From positions 1 through 28,338 of IMG/VR virus record IMGVR_UViG_3300042691_015688: a DNA stretch of 28,338 bases; one strand, 5' to 3'. The position numbers were made by a program, and so were the translations under genes. Below, piece by piece: positions 12,120 through 18,717 of this stretch (position 1 is its first letter; every line of letters starts with the position of its first letter). The notes under the pieces are model-generated. The model saw only the letters and a list, made by a program, of their open reading frames with translations. It was not told the DNA's origin and made no database searches. This DNA comes from a virus.

Positions 12120-12310
12120 CGGCTCCGAGGTGCTGGTCGCTTGTTCCGCTGTGTAGAACACGCTTGAAGAGGACGCCGAGCAGTAGGCCTCGCCAGTCGG
12201 CCTGCCCCGTAGCGTCGCGTCTCCGAGGCAGGCCTAACCGCCGAGGGCAGGCGGCTCCTCGTATTCTGCCAAGGCTTGCGAACGAAAACCGCACAGGTCA
12301 TAATGTGTCC
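12120..12310 (+). other. Gene-free gap with GC-rich hairpins and a promoter
   Basis: About 190 bases without a convincing gene; the frame open from 12164 translates to Arg/Pro-rich sequence before it joins the ParB-like protein. Three inverted repeats are visible: TGTTC/GAACA (12142-12146 with 12156-12160), GGCCTGCC/GGCAGGCC (12199-12206 with 12227-12234) and CCGCC/GGCGG (12238-12242 with 12250-12254, loop GAGGGCA). They could form a terminator region for the upstream operon or a small structured RNA. The promoter for the next gene is at 12276-12304. No T-run follows the hairpins. Confidence 0.4.
12276..12304 (+). promoter_or_regulatory. Promoter for a leaderless ParB-like mRNA (TTGCGA-N17-CATAAT)
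   Basis: TTGCGA at 12276-12281 and CATAAT at 12299-12304 are separated by 17 bases, a good sigma-A-type match. The predicted +1, seven bases after the -10, is base 12311, which is the G of an in-frame GTG. No ribosome site precedes that GTG. Leaderless mRNAs starting directly at ATG or GTG are common in Actinobacteria. Confidence 0.5.
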
Positions 12311-12952
12311 GTGAACATTCGACCTGAGCTCAAAGAACTTGCCACACCGATTAACAAGATTAAGCCGCATCCTCGCAACGTACGGCAAGGAGACATCGGC
12401 GCAATCTGTACGAGTCTGACCGAACACGGACAGTACCGACCGATCGTCGTACAGAAGAAGTCGCGACACATCCTCGCAGGCAACCACACCTATCTCGCCG
12501 CTAAGAGCCTCGGCTGGGAAGAGATCGCCGTCACCTTCGTTGATTGTGACGATGAAGCCGCCCTGCGAATCCTCCTTGTAGACAACCGTGCCTCGAGCCT
12601 CGCAACCTACGACGACCACGCACTAGGTGATCTCCTTCAGGAACTAGCGGTCACCGACCGAGGCCTTACGGGAACCGGCTACGACGCTGACGACCTCGAT
12701 GACCTCCTGCGCCTCCTCGAGTCGCTCTCAGCGAACCCGATTGACCCCTACAAAGAGTGGGAAGGCATCTCCGACTATCGCTCCGAGGACAAGAACAGCG
12801 TGTTCCACACGACCGTGCACTTCGCGAGCGACGAAGACGCAGACCGATTCTTTGAGACGCTGAAAAGAGACAAGACAGGATCGTTCTGGTGGCCTGACAC
12901 CGATGGGCATCTCGGGTCAACCGTCAAGAAGCAGTTCGTTGCTGAGGCCTGA
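12311..12952 (+). CDS. ParB/sulfiredoxin-fold nuclease-like protein
   Basis: A 213-residue protein. Start taken as GTG 12311, which coincides with the predicted transcription start; GTG 12305 is the other choice and neither has a ribosome site. Residues about 12-80 are a ParB N-terminal-like domain: INKIKPHPRNVRQGD, LTEHGQYRPIVVQKK and ILAGNHTYLAAKSLGW (the GNHxxLAA box in place of the G-x-R box of true ParB), with VDNRASSLATYDD afterwards. The last 75 residues (FHTTVHFASDEDADRFFETL, SFWWPDTDG) are a separate small domain. Phage ParB-like proteins of this type are DNA nucleases or CTPase-type switches and recur beside modified-base enzymes. Position between methyltransferase and glycosyltransferase suggests a role in the same system. 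Confidence 0.8.
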   Translation: MNIRPELKELATPINKIKPHPRNVRQGDIGAICTSLTEHGQYRPIVVQKKSRHILAGNHTYLAAKSLGWEEIAVTFVDCDDEAALRILLVDNRASSLATYDDHALGDLLQELAVTDRGLTGTGYDADDLDDLLRLLESLSANPIDPYKEWEGISDYRSEDKNSVFHTTVHFASDEDADRFFETLKRDKTGSFWWPDTDGHLGSTVKKQFVAEA

Positions 12953-12954
12953 CG

Positions 12955-13860
12955 ATGCCACAACCCCGGTTCCCTCTCTTCATCCCGTCTAAAGGTCGTG
13001 CTGACGTAGCGTGTACGCCACGGTTCCTCGACTCAATCGATGTCGCGTACCGCCTCGTCATCGAAGAACAGCAGTACGAGGACTACAACAAATACTTCGA
13101 CGCGAGCAAACTCATTGTGTTGGACAAGCAGTATCAGGAGAACTACCCGTCACTCGACGAACACGGCTTGTCGTTCTCTAAAGGCTCAGGCCCAGCACGA
13201 AATTTCATTTGGGATTACGCCGTTGATGAAGGCCACGACTGGCATTGGATTATGGACGACAACATCCAACTGTTCGCGATGCTCCAAGACAACCAGCGAA
13301 TCCCTGTCGGTGACGGAACCCTCTTCCACGCTATGGAGACGTTCTGCCTGCGCTACAAGAACGTCGCGATGGCTGGGCCTCAGTACTGGATGTTCGCACC
13401 GTCTCGAGCCAAGTTGCCGCCGTTTACGACAGGGACACGCATCTACAGTTGTAACCTGATCCGTAACGACGTGCCGTTCCGTTGGCGAGGACGCTACAAC
13501 GAAGACACAATCCTGTCGCTCGATATGCTGAAGGCAGGCTGGAATACCGTCCTGTTCAACGCATTCCTCCAATACAAACTCACGACACAAACGATGAAGG
13601 GTGGCAACACCGAGGCCTTCTATTCACAGAAGGGGACGCTACCGAAGTCGCAGATGCTCGTAGATCAACACCCCGATGTCGCAAAGGTTGCGTGGCGATT
13701 CGGACGCTGGCATCACCACGTCGATTACAGCCCGTTTAAGAACCTCGGACTTATCCCCGAGGACGACTACATCCCGTCATCAGAACCGCTCTACAAGTTC
13801 CGTCTCGAGGACAACGAAGAGCGACCGTTCAGACCACCCGGAATCAAGAACTGCCGATGA
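12955..13860 (+). CDS. TET-associated-type glycosyltransferase (TAGT/GREB1-like), putative DNA-base glycosyltransferase
   Basis: A 301-residue protein. It shows the TAGT pattern: PLFIPSKGRAD (8-18) at the nucleotide-sugar end, YRLVIEEQQYEDYNKYF, RNFIWDYA (82-89), HWIMDDNI (97-104) with the Asp-Asp-Asn metal/sugar-nucleotide motif, GPQYWMF, TRIYSCNLIRND, RWRGRYNEDTILSLDML (177-193) and TQTMKGGNTE. In phages these GT-A-like enzymes are known to add sugars to 5-hydroxymethylcytosine made by TET dioxygenases from methylcytosine. Here a C5-methyltransferase lies upstream, but no TET-like dioxygenase is visible in the window, so the acceptor base is unknown. The next gene, a SAM methyltransferase, overlaps its stop. 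Confidence 0.78.
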   Translation: MPQPRFPLFIPSKGRADVACTPRFLDSIDVAYRLVIEEQQYEDYNKYFDASKLIVLDKQYQENYPSLDEHGLSFSKGSGPARNFIWDYAVDEGHDWHWIMDDNIQLFAMLQDNQRIPVGDGTLFHAMETFCLRYKNVAMAGPQYWMFAPSRAKLPPFTTGTRIYSCNLIRNDVPFRWRGRYNEDTILSLDMLKAGWNTVLFNAFLQYKLTTQTMKGGNTEAFYSQKGTLPKSQMLVDQHPDVAKVAWRFGRWHHHVDYSPFKNLGLIPEDDYIPSSEPLYKFRLEDNEERPFRPPGIKNCR

Positions 13861-14633
13861 TCCGCACCGACATCGTTAGCCTCAACCGCAAACAGAGCAT
13901 CCGGTACCTGCGCGACATCCTCCAAGGGATACTCGACCCTGCCGTCATACGACGGATCACCGCAACCCTAATGCGAGACGACGGTATACACGAACGCACC
14001 CAACTCGAGCGACGCTGGTACGACACCTATGACTTCAGCATCTACAGTGAGGATCAATACCTCATTGAGGCGTGGTACTGCTGGCATTACTACTCACGCA
14101 AGTACATTCAGGCCATAACGAAACCGAACGCCGTCCAACAGCAAAGCGTTCGCGACCTTCTCTCCGATACAGCCACAATCGTTGATCTCGGTAACGGGCT
14201 AGGCCTAACGACAGGAGCACTCGCAAACCTGTTCCCGAACGGGAAGATCATCGGCACAAACGTCAAACCCTCAACCCAGTACACGATCGCTGAGCGACTT
14301 GCGAACATCTACAACTACACGATGACCGACGACCTCGAGACGATCACCGGCCCCGTTGAGCTCATCTTCGCATCCGAATACTTCGAGCATCACACACACC
14401 CGATCGACCACCTCAACGACATCATCAACGTCCTCCAACCCCGATACCTGCTACTCGCAAACGCATTCACCGCAGACGCAATAGGCCACTTCAACACCTA
14501 CACGATCAACGGCGAAGAAACAGAAGACCGAGTCACAAACCGTCTCTTCAGTCAGAACCTACGCAAACACGGCTACAACCCGATACCGACGACGTTCTGG
14601 AATAACAGACCGGCACTATGGGAACGACGATGA
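13857..14633 (+). CDS. Class I SAM-dependent methyltransferase, linked to the glycosyltransferase
   Basis: A 258-residue protein starting at ATG 13857 (ATGA overlap). Residues 1-95 are a helical N-terminal region rich in Arg, Tyr and Trp. Residues about 105-230 are a Rossmann methyltransferase: motif I TIVDLGNGLGLTTG (107-120), GKIIGTNV for strand 2, and ELIFASEYFEHHTHP for motif IV, followed by NVLQPRYLLLANAF. The catalytic-loop HH/EH look and the coupling to the glycosyltransferase suggest methylation of a sugar or modified base. A protein or small-molecule methyltransferase cannot be excluded. Codons are unusually rich in ACC/AAC/CTC, like its right-hand neighbours. Confidence 0.7.
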   Translation: MIRTDIVSLNRKQSIRYLRDILQGILDPAVIRRITATLMRDDGIHERTQLERRWYDTYDFSIYSEDQYLIEAWYCWHYYSRKYIQAITKPNAVQQQSVRDLLSDTATIVDLGNGLGLTTGALANLFPNGKIIGTNVKPSTQYTIAERLANIYNYTMTDDLETITGPVELIFASEYFEHHTHPIDHLNDIINVLQPRYLLLANAFTADAIGHFNTYTINGEETEDRVTNRLFSQNLRKHGYNPIPTTFWNNRPALWERR

Positions 14634-14851
14634 ACAACGAACTACGTCAAGCCCTACGAGAGGCCCACGACGCACTCCAACGCATCGCTATCCTCACCCA
14701 AACACGACTCGAGAACGCTTGCGCCAACCTCGACTGCCCCGACAACAACCCTCGCGAACTCGGACGACAAGGACGTTGCTACTCCTGCTGGCGATACAAA
14801 AAACTTCACGGAACAGACCGCACCCGTCGATACCAACGAGGGGACGACTAA
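14630..14851 (+). CDS. Small zinc-finger-like protein
   Basis: A 73-residue protein with ATG 14630 overlapping the previous stop (ATGA). An N-terminal helix (MNNELRQALREAHDALQRIA) is followed by CANLDC ... CYSCWRYKKLHGTDR, giving Cys30, Cys35, Cys49 and Cys52 as a probable zinc site. This Cys-x4-Cys / CxSCWxYxxxHG arrangement is a familiar small actinophage protein, often beside HNH or terminase genes; its function is unknown, DNA binding plausible. Confidence 0.65.
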   Translation: MNNELRQALREAHDALQRIAILTQTRLENACANLDCPDNNPRELGRQGRCYSCWRYKKLHGTDRTRRYQRGDD

Positions 14852-14856
14852 CCCCC

Positions 14857-15177
14857 ATGCCTACCTACCCCTGCCTAACCTGCGGCGATCTATCCCCCGA
14901 GGCCTACTGCCCTACCCACAAACCACGACGACCTAAGCCGTACACACACCGCCTCCTCTACAACGCCGAATACAGGAGAGCCGCCAAGAAGATTCGCGAA
15001 CAAGCAACCGCCTGCTGGATCTGCGGCAAACCACCCACCTCGAGCGACCCGATACAGGCCGACCACCTGTACCCCGGAAACCCAAACTCACCGCTCCTCC
15101 CAGCCCACCGCTCCTGCAACATTCGACGACAGACCAGAAACCGTAAAAACCCTCGAGACGGGGAGACCCCCACGTGA
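14857..15177 (+). CDS. HNH endonuclease
   Basis: A 106-residue protein, ATG 14857. A first zinc site is formed by CLTC ... CPTH (6-21). The HNH core follows: CWIC (53-56), QADHLYPG (68-75) with the Asp-His pair, and PAHRSCNIRRQTRN (82-95) with His and Asn. A free-standing HNH directly before the terminase genes is typical of HK97-like phages, where the nuclease assists the terminase in cutting DNA at the packaging start. Ribosome site is weak (GAGG about thirteen bases upstream). Confidence 0.85.
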   Translation: MPTYPCLTCGDLSPEAYCPTHKPRRPKPYTHRLLYNAEYRRAAKKIREQATACWICGKPPTSSDPIQADHLYPGNPNSPLLPAHRSCNIRRQTRNRKNPRDGETPT

Positions 15178-15347
15178 CTTTTCCACAACCCACGACTGCG
15201 GTTTACCCCGATGTCACTCTTTGGCATACGCTCGCGAAAGTCACAAGTTTTCGAGAAGGACGGAAGAAGGCTGGCGAAGAAGGCAGGAAGGCCTTGGTTG
15301 GTGTCTATATTCGTGTGTGGTCGTGTCTAGGAGGATTCGTTGGCTAG
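15174..15347 (+). CDS. Hypothetical small protein before the small terminase
   Basis: A 57-residue frame starting at GTG 15174, which overlaps the HNH stop exactly as elsewhere in the genome (GTGA) and has GGGGAG about nine bases upstream. It starts MTFPQPTTAVYPDVTLWHTL, continues with a basic helix (FREGRKKAGEEGRKALVG) and ends CLGGFVG, eight bases into the terminase gene. No family recognised. If it is not real, 15178-15339 is a gene-free leader that contains the packaging-gene promoter. Confidence 0.42.
   Translation: MTFPQPTTAVYPDVTLWHTLAKVTSFREGRKKAGEEGRKALVGVYIRVWSCLGGFVG
15306..15311 (+). promoter_or_regulatory. Weak -10 candidate (TATATT) before the terminase genes
   Basis: TATATT at 15306-15311 would place a transcription start near 15318, just before the ribosome site AGGAGG at 15329-15334 and TTG 15340. 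No good -35 hexamer lies 16-18 bases upstream, so this is only a candidate for the late-gene promoter. Confidence 0.25.
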
Positions 15348-15807
15348 GACAGGACGACCGCCCAAGCCGGTCGAGACGAAACGCAAGACGGGCAATCCGG
15401 GGCATCGAACGTTGCCCGAGCCTGCTGTCGTTGTCGCTCAGACGGTCAATGTGCCTGATCCTTTGCGACCGCTCGGTCAGATCGGGCTTGCGTTCTGGTC
15501 GCGAGTATGGGCTCACGGTCGTGCGTGGATTAGCCCGACGACAGACCTCGACGCAATCCAGTTGCTCGCCGAGCAGATGGATGAGCGAGCGATTATGTAT
15601 CAGCAGGTCATTCGTCAGCAGGCGGCAGGCGAGGTGGACTGGCGACTTCGCAAACAACTGCGTGATCTAGACACAGTCTTGGCTCGAGGCCTCGCGTCAA
15701 TCGGCTTTACCCCCGAGATGCGTACCCGACTAGGCCTCGCTGAGGTACGAGCGCAACACGCAATCGAGTCGCTCATATCTCGAAGGGCTAACCGTGCCAC
15801 CTCGTAA
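15340..15807 (+). CDS. terS: Terminase small subunit (P27-like)
   Basis: A 155-residue protein. The start TTG 15340 is supported by a perfect AGGAGG at 15329-15334; no ATG or GTG is suitably placed. The N-terminus GRPPKPVETKRKTGNPG is the signature of P27-type small terminases. The rest is helical (LGQIGLAFWSRVWAHGRAWI, DAIQLLAEQMDERAIMYQQV, RLRKQLRDLDTVLARGLASIG). It recognises phage DNA and feeds it to the large subunit, whose gene overlaps its last 14 bases. Confidence 0.85.
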   Translation: MARTGRPPKPVETKRKTGNPGHRTLPEPAVVVAQTVNVPDPLRPLGQIGLAFWSRVWAHGRAWISPTTDLDAIQLLAEQMDERAIMYQQVIRQQAAGEVDWRLRKQLRDLDTVLARGLASIGFTPEMRTRLGLAEVRAQHAIESLISRRANRATS

Positions 15808-17260
15808 GCAGAGACTGACCGAAGGCAACGACGTACAGGAATTCATCGAGGGTTGCTGTCGCGAGACGAAGGGTGCGAACGCCGGAGAACTGATTACCCT
15901 TCGAGACTGGCAGAAGAGTCTGCTGGACGATCTGTTCACTATTCGTCCTGACGGGCTACGTCAGTACCGTCGAGGCCTTATCGGGATGCCCCGTAAAAAC
16001 GGGAAGAGTACTCTGGCGGCTGGTATCGCTCTGTTTGGTTTAGTCGCTGACGGCGAACCCGGAGCCGAGGTGTACTGCGTCGCCGCCTCGCGTCAGCAGG
16101 CACGAATCGTCTTTGACGACTGCCGCCAAATGGTGTCTAGTGATCCTGTGCTGTCGCAGTTAGTCAAGGTGTACCGCTCCCATCTCGAGATGCCTTCTAC
16201 AGGATCGATTATGAGAGTGCTGTCCTCGGACGCTGGACTTCAGGAAGGCCTCTCGCCACATATGGTCGTCCTCGATGAGTTACACGCTCACCCTTCGGAC
16301 GCGATGTGGAACGTGATGACCCTCGGATCGGGAGCAAGACGCAACCCGTTGATCCTCGGAATTACGACTGCCGGTGTACGTTCAGACCGACAGGGTTACG
16401 ACACAATTGCGTACCGTTTGTACCAGTACGGCAAACGAATCGAGTCGGGAGAAGTAGTTGATGAATCATTCTTCTTCCGCTGGTGGGAAGCACCCGAAAA
16501 CCTTGACTGGAAAAGTATCGAGGCCATCGAAGAGGCCAACCCAGCGTACGGCGACTATCTCAACGCCGAAGACTTTGAGGTGTCTAGAAAAACTACGACT
16601 GAGGTTGAGTACCGAATCAAACGCCTAAACCAATGGGTTCAGTCGCGAACCGTATGGCTACCTGACGGCGCATTCGCCGACTGTACGGTCGAAGGCCTCG
16701 AGAAACCCGATGCGGAAACGGAGCTCATCGTCGGCTTTGACGGCTCCTATTCGCGAGACGCAACCGCCGTCGTCTGCTCAACCCTCGACGGACATCTGTG
16801 GGTAGAAAATATTTGGGAACGACCCTACGGCGAAGAGGACTGGCGAGTCCCGATCGATGACGTACTAGACACCATCCGAAGATTGTGCATGCGATACCGA
16901 GTGTTAGAAGTCGTCTCCGACCCGTACCGTTACGAGCATCAACTACAGCAACTGGAAGACGAAGGCCTGCCAGTCGTCCGATTCCCAACTACGGTTGCGT
17001 CCCGAATGGTCCCAGCCTGCGGTGCGTTCTACGACGCAGTAACCGCTAAGACGATCCGGCACGACGGGCAACCAATCCTCGCTCGCCACCTCGAGAACTG
17101 TGTCGTGAAGATGGATCGGGCTGGCCCTCGTATTACTAAAGAGTCGCGAAACTCCGAACGCAAAATTGATGCCGCGATCGCAGGTGTCATCGCGTACTCC
17201 CGAGTTGTGTATCATCGGAACAAACAAGCAGAGCCTTTGCCTGCGATTACGAGTTGGTAA
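15794..17260 (+). CDS. terL: Terminase large subunit
   Basis: A 488-residue packaging motor starting at GTG 15794 within the terS gene. The ATPase domain holds an atypical Walker A GMPRKNGKST (64-73) and Walker B MVVLDELH (157-164). Residues 310 onward are the RNase-H-like nuclease: LIVGFDGSYSRDAT with Asp316, VSDPYRY with Asp376, and KIDAAIAGVIAYSR with Asp459 as the three metal ligands. It is full length for the HK97/P27-associated class. It pumps DNA into the prohead through the portal encoded next and cuts the concatemer. Confidence 0.95.
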   Translation: MPPRKQRLTEGNDVQEFIEGCCRETKGANAGELITLRDWQKSLLDDLFTIRPDGLRQYRRGLIGMPRKNGKSTLAAGIALFGLVADGEPGAEVYCVAASRQQARIVFDDCRQMVSSDPVLSQLVKVYRSHLEMPSTGSIMRVLSSDAGLQEGLSPHMVVLDELHAHPSDAMWNVMTLGSGARRNPLILGITTAGVRSDRQGYDTIAYRLYQYGKRIESGEVVDESFFFRWWEAPENLDWKSIEAIEEANPAYGDYLNAEDFEVSRKTTTEVEYRIKRLNQWVQSRTVWLPDGAFADCTVEGLEKPDAETELIVGFDGSYSRDATAVVCSTLDGHLWVENIWERPYGEEDWRVPIDDVLDTIRRLCMRYRVLEVVSDPYRYEHQLQQLEDEGLPVVRFPTTVASRMVPACGAFYDAVTAKTIRHDGQPILARHLENCVVKMDRAGPRITKESRNSERKIDAAIAGVIAYSRVVYHRNKQAEPLPAITSW

Positions 17261-17265
17261 ACACA

Positions 17266-18438
17266 ATGGGATTCTTCGCAAGAGAAAAAAGAGCACTGCC
17301 CATTCGCATCGACACAGAGCGTGTTACCGCTAGGCCTTCCGGTTTCAATATGACCGGAGAACTGGTCACAGAAGACACCGCTTTACAGATGTCGGCGGTT
17401 ATGGCCTGCGTCTCTCTGCTTGCGGATTCTATCGCCGGACTCCCGATTGATGTCTACAAAAAGATTGACGGACGCAAGATCGAAGTACCGTTACCCGAAC
17501 ATCTCAAGTATCCGAACGAAGACGAATCAATGTTTGAGTTCGTCCATACCTGTATCACAACACAAGCATTACACGGCAACCTGTTCGTGTTCGCTCCTCG
17601 CCGACCTGACGGAACCGTCCTCGAGATGCGAGTGCTTCCCCCCGACCGTACTCGCGTCTCCATTATCAACGGCGAAAAAGTGTATGAGGTTGGCTCAAAA
17701 CGAACTGACGATGTGATTCATTCCCGATGGTGGCCTCGACCCGGAAGTCTGTACGGCTTGTCGCCGCTCGAGTCACAACGCAACACGATCGGTCTTGCGC
17801 TTGCTATGGAACGGTTTATGTCGCTGTGGTACGCCGAAGGTGGAACCCCGTCAAGCGTTCTCGAGACCGACGCGACCTTCACCGAGGAGCAAGCACGAAT
17901 CCTCCAATCAACGTGGGACGAAGCACATCGGCAACGTCGCCGTCCAGCCGTCCTATCAGGAGGCCTCAAGTGGAAACCAATTACGGTCTCTGCCGCTGAT
18001 ATGGGTCTCCTCGAATCTCGCGAACATCAGGTGCGCTCTATCGCTCGCGTCTTCCGAATCCCGTCACATATGGTCCTAGCCCAAGGTGACTCGCAGACAT
18101 ATCAGAACGTCGAGAGTGCTGGCATCTCCTTCGTACGCCACACGCTTATGCCGTGGATCGCACGACTCGAATCCGTCCTATCAAAAACGGTCGGCGGCGA
18201 TATCTACGTCCGATTTGATACCGAAGAATTTATGAGGGCTGACCTTCTGAACCGTGTTCGCGCACAACAAATTCAGATCTCCTCCGGCGTATTGACCCCG
18301 AATGAGGCTCGTTATCAACTCGGCCTCGAACCGTACCCCGGCGGCGACGACTTCGTAATGGCTCTGCCCGGCGCACCTATGGCTGGCCCCGGTGTCGAAC
18401 CTGCGCCAGTCGGAGAAGACGCAGAACCACCGAAGTAA
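17266..18438 (+). CDS. Portal protein (HK97 family)
   Basis: A 390-residue protein; ATG 17266 preferred to TTG 17254, which would overlap terL by seven bases, though neither has a strong ribosome site. The family features are clear: VMACVSLLADSIAGLPIDVY near the N-terminus, IHSRWWPRPGSLYGLSPLES for the clip/stem entry, GGLKWKPITVSAADMGLLE, and VFRIPSHMVL followed by NVESAGISFVRHTLMPWIARLE. The dodecameric ring sits at one capsid vertex and is the DNA gate. The acidic Pro-rich tail (GVEPAPVGEDAEPP) is typical. Confidence 0.95.
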   Translation: MGFFAREKRALPIRIDTERVTARPSGFNMTGELVTEDTALQMSAVMACVSLLADSIAGLPIDVYKKIDGRKIEVPLPEHLKYPNEDESMFEFVHTCITTQALHGNLFVFAPRRPDGTVLEMRVLPPDRTRVSIINGEKVYEVGSKRTDDVIHSRWWPRPGSLYGLSPLESQRNTIGLALAMERFMSLWYAEGGTPSSVLETDATFTEEQARILQSTWDEAHRQRRRPAVLSGGLKWKPITVSAADMGLLESREHQVRSIARVFRIPSHMVLAQGDSQTYQNVESAGISFVRHTLMPWIARLESVLSKTVGGDIYVRFDTEEFMRADLLNRVRAQQIQISSGVLTPNEARYQLGLEPYPGGDDFVMALPGAPMAGPGVEPAPVGEDAEPPK

Positions 18439-18447
18439 GGACAGACG

Positions 18448-18717
18448 ATGGCATCATCAAACTTTGCGGTAACGATCACCGACACACCAACATTGATCCT
18501 TGAAGCAGAAAACATTCACCGTCCGATCTACCTTCAGATCATCGGAAACCAAACCGTGTATCTCGGAGACAACGCAAGCCTTACGACGGCGAACGGTTTC
18601 CCGGTTGCGAAACACGCCGCTCCGCTTAACTTCCACTTCGAGCCGGGTACTGCTCTCTACGGTATCTGTGCGGCAGGTCAAACGGAAAACCTGCGAGTGT
18701 TCGCGGTGCGTGACTAA
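18448..18717 (+). CDS. Small beta-rich structural protein
   Basis: An 89-residue protein with ribosome site TAAGGACAG before ATG 18448. It alternates hydrophobic and polar residues throughout (FAVTITDTPTLILEAE, HRPIYLQIIGNQTVYLGD, LNFHFEPGTALYGICA), a jelly-roll-like all-beta pattern. Position between portal and prohead protease suggests a head decoration or accessory virion protein; no enzyme motif seen. The protease gene's ATG shares the A of its stop. Confidence 0.65.
   Translation: MASSNFAVTITDTPTLILEAENIHRPIYLQIIGNQTVYLGDNASLTTANGFPVAKHAAPLNFHFEPGTALYGICAAGQTENLRVFAVRD

Noticed and set aside
12164-12310. N-terminal extension of the ParB-like protein from ATG 12164
   Set aside because: The added 49 residues are Arg/Pro-rich with no domain character, the ATG has no clear function in context, and a promoter with hairpins occupies the same DNA.
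12276-12310. tRNA-like T-arm phrase TTGCGAACGA
   Set aside because: No matching acceptor, D or anticodon arms can be folded; no tRNA found anywhere in the window.
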